Source: Areca catechu
Taxonomy: Eukaryota > Streptophyta > Magnoliopsida > Arecales > Arecaceae
Length of the DNA: 64,000 bases
Assembly: GCA_021397845.1 (NCBI GenBank)
Contig: CM038041.1
Coordinates: 143,384,780-143,448,779 of the forward strand
Reading direction: 5' to 3'
Shown one piece after another: positions 57,425 to 64,000 of this stretch (positions are counted from its first letter, which is position 1; the number at the start of each line of letters is the position of its first letter). The notes under the pieces were generated by a model that was not told where the DNA came from, did no database searches, and was given only the letters and a program-made list of their open reading frames with translations. The position numbers and the translations under genes were made by a program.

Positions 57425-59058
57425 TGGTCACTATCATAGGCGATCAAAAATAATTCACCAACTCAACTCTATAGCTAGGGTGAGTCAGGATCATATCCTT
57501 GGGGACCTTAGGGCTAAGTTATGATTTTTTTAAAAAAAGAAAAGTAATTGTTATTGTGTGAAAATAAAAGTGAGCAAGAAATAAACTACTCCTAAAGTAA
57601 AGAAAGTGAAAAGGAGTATTTTAAGAGAGAAAGAGTGATTGTGTAGTGCCAAATTATATTTCTCTTATAACTAAAATGTAATGGCTTTAGAGATTTACCC
57701 GTCTTCCCTTAGCATGCCCCGTACCTATAATAGATCATGGTGCATCTTCAAGAGGCACTAGGTATCCAATTCTTCTTTGCTCAGCATGCCTCATATCCAT
57801 AACAAATCATGGCATATCTCCAAAAAGCAAGAATTGTTCCTAAAATCAATCTAATAATAAAGCATAAAAGTGAATAAAAGAGAACCAATAAATTTAGAAA
57901 GGAAAATATACTCTTTTATTGTAGAACAAGAATTACAAAAGACTGAAGAACCCGCACTTCCCTTCCGCACTTCTGCACTAACCCACTTCTAAGTTGATCC
58001 CCTCTTGTCCCCTATGCAAAGGCTCTCGAGGGGCTCTAAGGAGTTGCTTCTCCCACGTAGAGGCATAGGAACCTTTTTATAAAGTTTTACAAAAGAGAGG
58101 ATTTCATGGGTATTTGATGTGAGACTAAACAAAAGGACCAAAAGTATGGCTGGGATTTAGATTTACAAGAATCAAGGGTTGAATGATGAATCCAAATCCT
58201 AATAATAATAGACTTCCAATTTCTCTCAATATTAGTTTTTTTAATAATTTCAGCCCTTGGATTGCTTTGAGATCCATGTAGATCCTTCCTTCCATTAGAT
58301 GCCTTGAGATCTGTGCACCTTCCTTCCACTGCTTGGTCCAGCATCGCCACCGTCTTTTGAACTTGATCTTCACCAAAACTCCTGCACTAGCAAGACCTTG
58401 CCACCATCATCACCTCGCACCGCCATCACCGGAACCTTACTGGAGCTGCTAGAACTACCACCACTGCAGGGAAGAAGAACATGTCGATCGGTGGTGGAGA
58501 TGGGAGAATGGCCAAGGATGGTGGTCGAAGATGGGAGAGCAGTTGGGGATAGTGGATCCAACAATGTTTTTCTGGTATGGAATAGGGGTAGATTGTGGAA
58601 TCCATGGATCATCGCCAGTTCGCCATAGCCATAGATTTCTAGCACCACAGCCTTCTTCGCCACTTTTAGGACTTCATCGAATATCATGGTGTGGCCATTG
58701 ACCGTCCCCCTATCCAGTGGTTGCTAGATTTGGCCAATGGTCCATGAAGTTTAGTCATGGACCATGGGTAATGGCTGCTCGTGGACCACCGATCGCTCTA
58801 TGGACCAAGCGACTGGTCTATGGTGGACCGGCTATTTCAAAATCTATGCAATTCTAATATTAATCCTTTAAAAATCAATTATATGCTCATTTTAAATTGA
58901 ATTTGCTTCAAACTTATTTCGTTTGAACCCATAAATCGAGCTCTTCACATTGATGATCTTTTTTTATAAATGATATGTAAAAGTATCAATTTTAGATAAA
59001 TAAAGATAATTTAATTATTAAATTAATTCTTTTATACATATATATAATATAATTATCA
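57425..59058 (-). repeat. 5' LTR of the Athila-type element
   Basis: TGGTCACTATCATAGG to ..ATAATTATCA, matching 42204-43842 along its length. CATGG follows, then copia RNase H resumes with TAAGTAGGTTTGAGG. Confidence 0.92.
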
Positions 59059-59063
59059 CATGG

Positions 59064-59671
59064 TAAGTAGGTTTGAGGCTAATCCAGGAGAGGATCATTG
59101 AAAAAGTTTGAAAAACATTCTTAAGTACCTAAGAAGGACTAAAGATATTTTTCTAATATATGGTGGATCAGAGTTGAAACTAGAAGGATATACGGATTCT
59201 AGTTTTCAATCAAATCCAGTTGATAACAAATCCATATCAGGATGTGTTCACCCTATATGGTGGTATGGTAAGTTGAAAGAGTACAAAGCAGCAAACTGTA
59301 GCTGACTTAGTTACTGAGGTAGAGTACATAGCTACAAGTGAAGCCGCAAAGGAGCTGTGTGGATGAAGAAATTCATCACGAAATTGGATGTGGTTCTTGC
59401 TATACATCAACCGATGACACTTAATTATGATAACACTGGAGCTGTTGCACAAGCTAAGGAACCAAGGTATCATCAAAAGTTCAAGTACATTCTAAGATGC
59501 TTTCACCTCATTCGAGAGATAATAGAAAGACAAGATGTCATCAAATGAGTAGATAAAAAAAATAACATAGCAGACCCATTCACTAAAGCACACCACAGTA
59601 GCAATTTGATCGTCACTTAGATTGTATGGGTGTAAGATTAAGGGCGATTGGCTTTAGTGCAAGTGGGAGAT
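59064..59671 (+). pseudogene. RNase H of copia 2, second piece, and polypurine tract
   Basis: 59108-59305 reads YLRRTKDIFLIYGGSELKLEGYTDSSF. A second frame 59357-59548 reads MWMKKFITKLDVV, NYDNTGAVAQAKEPRYHQK. The two do not join in frame. The tract AAGTGGGAGA at 59661-59670 precedes the LTR. Confidence 0.88.
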
Positions 59672-62032
59672 TGAAAGAATTGTGCCCTAAAAGCTAATCT
59701 TTGTACAAGTATTTCTATAATCTTCCAACTCATGTATGATATTACTTATTAATAAAAGGCAATTTTTGATTCATTGTACTGCTGCATCTTATCAAGATTA
59801 TGATAAACCCCATAAGTTAGGGCAATGAAATTACTGTTATGATGGAGATCATAATGATGAGACCTATGTTCCTATAAATCCTAATCTAAAATGTTCCTAG
59901 TTGTTGTTGGATCATCAATCCGGGGATCGATGTTTCCAGAAAGACTAGCACAACCTATGTATGCTCGATGAAGAGGGTGGTTAGTCTCACAGCCACTTGT
60001 GTATGAATACTAATATAAGGATGTGGGTGCTCATTAGGGTATGAATTTACTGAATTGATCCACCTTAAGAACATCTTATAGAGGTCTTACTACTCAAAAG
60101 ATGGTTCTCATAGTGGGAGTTGTGCAAGTGATCCCTACACCTAAGATCACCATGGTTCCTTATGCACATAAAGCCATGTTTTGGTTCATACTCATTCATG
60201 ACAAAGAGTCATGTACAGGTTGATCTCAGATATGGTGAATTATGCATGAAGGATGTGAGTGGATCAACAAGGAATCAATCACTCTTAATAAGAGGAGGAC
60301 TTATCCCATATAATCTCTTCGATTGTTGACTTAGGAAGCCTTTGATCAAAGTAGGATGAGATTAGAAAGGATTTATAATCTTTCATTGATCAAGACTTCA
60401 TTATCAAATTGATATTCAAAAGGATTAAGTACTAGGATTTGATAATTCTCCATATCCATCACTTATTCAGGATAAAGGAAGATCAAATGATTGAATTGCA
60501 TGGTAACTTTCATTGAATGATATTTTGATAATTTTTATCAAATTTTTTATCTTTTGGATAGTCATGATACGTTGCTAGACATCAATTATGTCCTGTAGGT
60601 TTTCATGAATCAAATTGGTTGGATTCATGAGTCAATTTGGAAGTTGGTTCGAATTGGCAATTTGGCTTAGCTTGATTTGACCTAATTAGGTCAATCGATT
60701 TGATCAGATCAAAATAGCTTGGATCTAGATCTATTGCTAGCTAGATGTGGAGCCCAAAGGGTCACGCATGCTAGGAAATTGACAAAAAAAGTCAATTGGA
60801 TTTTGGTTAGGGTCATTGGATCCTAATAGGCTAGCTAATATGCATACTAGCATATGCATGCTAACCTAACTCCTAACCCAATTAGATTAGGTCAGTTTGT
60901 TTGCTATTTGGGCTAACAAATTTAAGTAGGACTTAGATTGGGTTGAGTCCTAATTGGATCAGCATTTATCTATATTTATCTGAAATTTGTTGAATATTAT
61001 CCTTGGATTATAGAAGAGTCCAAAGGGGATTGGACTCTTGGTGCCATATTGGCATGCGCCAAGCTTAAGGGGTGTAGAAGGACCAAGAACCTTTCTACCA
61101 CTTAATCACCTATTCCAGATAAGTGCTAGGCCTCTCTCCCTTATCCCCATTCCCATTTGAATTGGGCTTAATCATCAAAATGTTGGTTATAGCATGGAGA
61201 AGTGTGGCACACAAAATGAAGGGATATGTCCCTTCATGTTTGGCATGCAATCATAAATCCAGAAATCCTATTTGAAGGCTTCTAGATCTTTGATACAACC
61301 TTTGGGATTCCACATCCCTTAGCCAAATTTTGATCGGTTACTTGCCACATACAAGTGGAAAAATTGCTGGAAAATTGAAGAGATACATATATATCTCTTA
61401 GTGCAATGATATGACATGATGTGGCATATCAAGATAAAGCCTTTCACCCAAGGGACTCCTTCTGCTTGAAGGATCCTATCTGATCATTAGAAAATCAGAT
61501 CAAGGGCTGATGAAAAGGTTTATTAGGTAGCCCCTTACTCAATATATAAAGGCATCAATATTTTGATGCAAAGAAGATCTGTAAGAAATCTTTTCTATCT
61601 CTCTTCCTTTTCTTAGGACAAAAAATCTTCTTTAAGATAAGGCTTATCATTTTAAGACAAGAGTCGAGGAAGAGATATAGAAGGGATAATCAGATTCTAA
61701 GAGAGGATTCAGAGAGGTCTCTGAGCGCCCTACAAGAGGGTAGGGGTTCCAACAAAGGAAGAAAGGCTATTGAAGGAAGAAAGGCTGCTAGGAAGAGTCC
61801 TAGTCAAATAAGCAAGATCGATAGGAGTGCCTCCTTGGTTCGATTCTAATGTGGATCACTTCTGGAGGGCATACACTTGTATACCTTGTAGAAATTAAGG
61901 AGTATAGTGCTCCAAGTATTCCTCTATAATCCTAAAGTTATGATTTATTAGTTGTCAGTTTCGACTGATTAGGGTTTTAATAATGAAAATTTTTGAAATC
62001 CAATCTTCTACTATGTCATTTTAAACCCAACA
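59672..62032 (+). repeat. 3' LTR of copia 2
   Basis: TGAAAGAATTGTGCCC to ..AAACCCAACA, 2361 bases, the counterpart of 14422-16808. TATA-like TATATAAAGG lies near 61549, and GATAAGGCTTATC at 61636-61648. ATTCC follows directly. Confidence 0.92.
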
Positions 62033-63279
62033 ATTCCAGGAGTTGATGCCTCTAAGTATAGGTACAGGAGCCTTTTTATAGGTATTAATAGAGGAGAAAT
62101 ATTTATATTTTTTTGATGTGGGACCAAAGGGAGAAATCATCGTAACGGCTAGGATTTTTTTTTTATAAAATCATTGGTTGGATGGTAAACCAAATCCCAA
62201 CTGAAGTAGACTTTAGAATCATGCTCCAAATCAATGTTTGACCAATTGAGGGCTAATGGCCATTGGATCTTGATCAAATGCCCAAGAATTATGCGATCAA
62301 AGTTTCATCAAAGCTAGACTGAATCATAGTCATTTAATTATTATCGGCTCATTAGATTAGTCCTTAGATCGATCAGGGTTGCTATCTCATGTGTATCACA
62401 CCTGGAATCTTGTATTGAGTCCATCGTCATATCAACATGAATATTGATATTGGATCAAGGCTAGCCAACTTGATTTCCAACCATTGGATCTTGATCAGAG
62501 GCAAGGTGATGGTGGGCAGGGGTAGAGGGTAGCAATAGACTGAGGAGTAGCGGCTGAAGGATGGTGATGAGGAGGCAATGATGTGGGATCATAGTGGCAT
62601 CTTAGGCTAACCAAAGGAATGCCAGTGGAGGGCTTGCTGGTGATGTGTTCTTGGGATAGAAAGGATGGCTAATGATGGTGATGGTCAGATTTGGATAGGG
62701 ACTCAGGAGGATGGCAATGAGCAAATGGTCAACAACGGTGATGGTGCAATGGACATGGTAGTGCTGGAGAAGTAGATCAGCTGAAGATAGCAACTTGATA
62801 TAGAGAAGAGAGCAAATGATGGTGTGCATGACAATAGGGAAGATGGCATGGACTATGGATAGGTGATTGTACGGTAATGGGATAGCTTTGTACATAGAAG
62901 GCAAATGGCAGTGACCATGGTTGTGGACGATGACAAAGAGGGTGCCAAAATCCATCCATAGTTCATGGCTTTAAGCTGTGGACCAATAGCCATAGCCACT
63001 CATGAACCGTGGAGCATTTTATAAACTAAGCAGCCAGTCCATGATGGACAGACTGCTTTAAAATTCATGTGACTCCTTAATAAATTTTAAACTTTGATTT
63101 CGGGCTCATTTTAAAATTGATTCGCTTCAAACTTATTTTGTTTGAACCCATAAATCGAGCTCTTCATATTGATGGTCTTCTTTCTTGTAAAAGATGTATA
63201 GAAGTATCAATTTTAAATAAATAAAGATAGTTTAATTCTTAAATTAATACTTATATATACATATATAATGTAATTATCA
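62033..63279 (-). repeat. right part of a third Athila-type LTR
   Basis: From AGGAGTTGATGCC on it aligns with 42818-43842 (the CCTTTTTATAG core promoter word, AACTTATTTTGTTTGAACCC and the end ATAATGTAATTATCA). Its first 600 or so bases would lie left of copia 2 but are not found there. Copia 2 inserted into it. Confidence 0.82.
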
Positions 63280-63619
63280 GTTTTATGCTCTTGAGTTATG
63301 GATATTTTTATGGTACCATCTGAGCAATGACATCAGGAGGAGAATGGAGTTGACTTGGGAGGTTTGCCACCTCAACACCCCTTCCTGAAGGAGTTCAATT
63401 TATGGAGAGAGGATGCATGTGCACCAGTAGTGGTGCATGAGTACAATCGAGAATATGTGTCCTGCATTGATTGGGCTTGGGTATAGCCAATTCCCATCGT
63501 AGCCCCTATAAATAGGGGCTAGTGAAGCATATTTTCACTATACTCTTTTTGTTACTAGTTTCATCCCTAGACTTTCCAAGAAGATGTAACTGCTAGCCTC
63601 TAAAGCAAGCACCCACAAC
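63280..63619 (+). promoter_or_regulatory. promoter-like region with TATA palindrome
   Basis: At 63500-63521 the arms TAGCCCCTAT and ATAGGGGCTA flank AA, making a ten-pair inverted repeat that contains TATAAATA. Plus-strand transcription would start near 63535. Near 63611-63618 ..CACAACA is followed by TGGTATTACTTC, which could be a worn LTR end and primer site. The remainder shows nothing else. Confidence 0.45.
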
Positions 63620-63937
63620 ATGGTATTACTTCTCATGATAGAGGGATTTTCTTGGGGAAGGTGTTTAGGTGAAATAGAAAGCATGGCGATAAATACTTAC
63701 CTTGAGATGGGAGGTATTGAAAATAACCAGTGGTTTGGTTACATTGCTACTACCCTTATTGGCCAGGAGATGGAACTAGAGGTGGTCTCTGGTTGTACAC
63801 CTCATTACCTAGTTCCTCCTCATCACCCTGTTCCTTTTCAGTGGGCACTAGGTGCGGGAGAGATGCAACAAGTGACCTTCACCACAAATCACAAGCAGTT
63901 GGTGGTCTCTAGGATGTTCTTCTCTCTCTTGCTATAG
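63620..63937 (+). CDS. unrecognised 105-codon open frame
   Basis: It starts with ATG in an AACATGG context about 85 bases after the expected transcription start, and ends with TAG at 63937. The product begins with a hydrophobic stretch (MVLLLMIEGFSWG) and includes PPHHPVPFQ. I recognise no domain. It may be a first exon, the start of a retroelement gag, or chance. Confidence 0.3.
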   Translation: MVLLLMIEGFSWGRCLGEIESMAINTYLEMGGIENNQWFGYIATTLIGQEMELEVVSGCTPHYLVPPHHPVPFQWALGAGEMQQVTFTTNHKQLVVSRMFFSLLL

Positions 63938-64000
63938 GTGGAGCCCTTGGTTCATATTGGCTTTTTCTCCCTTATTTGGTTGCGGACCGAGAGGACCTTT

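Larger units (their letters stand above)
42204..59058 (-). mobile_element. Athila-type Ty3/gypsy element lacking RT and integrase
   Basis: LTRs of 1639 bases (42204-43842) and 1634 bases (57425-59058) face minus. The target duplication is CATAG (42199-42203) and CATGG (59059-59063), one base different. The primer site TGGCACTGTTACCGGG resembles the Athila/Tat TGGCGCCGTTGCCGGG type. The interior encodes gag and protease only; no RT, RNase H or integrase motif is found on either strand outside the nested chromovirus. It is therefore an internally deleted derivative. Confidence 0.88.
34190..62032 (+). mobile_element. Ty1/copia element 2, multiply interrupted
   Basis: It is the same family as copia 1. 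Its parts are a 5' LTR remainder (34190-35080), leader (35081-36279), gag-protease (36280-37525), integrase (38907-39900), RT (39901-40808), RNase H (42055-42203 and 59064-59650) and 3' LTR (59672-62032). Three later elements separate them. The left half of its 5' LTR is absent. It lies inside an Athila-type LTR, the rest of which starts at 62033. Confidence 0.92.

Noticed and set aside
14415..62038. ATTCCA lies both before the copia 1 5' LTR (14415-14420) and after the copia 2 3' LTR (62033-62038), suggesting one compound insertion.
   Set aside because: It would need one extra T at the left LTR start, and the left flank shows no Athila-type LTR sequence as the right flank does. Six bases can match by chance.

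Overview
This is plant nuclear DNA made almost entirely of nested, decayed LTR retrotransposons. No intact single-copy host gene is recognisable. The evidence is Ty1/copia and Ty3/gypsy gag-pol domains, initiator-Met tRNA primer sites, TG..CA LTRs, five-base target duplications, and a GC-rich fragment matching plant RACK1. The species cannot be named from the sequence; a monocot with a repeat-rich genome is likely but unproven.

Layout. 1-6033: left-truncated Tat/Retand-type gypsy element, minus strand. 6034-6879: diverged LTR-like remnant. 6880-9839: 3' end of a Sirevirus-type copia element (minus). 9840-12209: complete small non-autonomous LTR element with target duplication TAGCT, carrying the start of a RACK1 gene. 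12215-14421: unidentified minus-strand coding-like DNA. 14422-21784: copia element 1 (plus), its 3' LTR cut short. 21785-23095: solo LTR (minus). 23096-24893: duplicated fragment of a Sirevirus-LTR/copia-LTR junction. 24894-34189: second Sirevirus (minus). 34190-62032: copia element 2 (plus), split by two solo LTRs (37526-38906 and 40809-42054) and by an Athila-type element (42204-59058, minus). The Athila element is itself interrupted by a chromodomain gypsy element (47152-55574, minus). Copia 2 lies inside a third Athila-type LTR (62033-63279). 63280-64000 holds a promoter-like palindrome and an unrecognised open frame.

How the parts work together. Each autonomous element once encoded capsid (gag), protease, integrase, reverse transcriptase and RNase H. 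All now carry stops or frameshifts. Many stops can be explained as C-to-T or G-to-A changes, as expected for methylated, silenced repeats. The insertion order, oldest first, is Athila-type LTR at the right end, copia 2, then the Sirevirus, solo LTRs and Athila element, and last the chromovirus. The chromovirus has the fewest lesions.

Best leads. (1) Four stem-loops in the leader of both copia copies, with stems that change in a compensatory way. (2) A chain of hairpins in the Sirevirus LTR whose stems differ but remain paired. (3) Capture of the RACK1 start by the small LTR element. (4) Repeats ahead of the Sirevirus 3' LTR whose sense-strand RNA resembles the initiator tRNA 3' end. (5) A tandem-duplication scar joining 24893 to 24894. 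I found no CRISPR array, rRNA, tRNA gene or non-transposon gene system.
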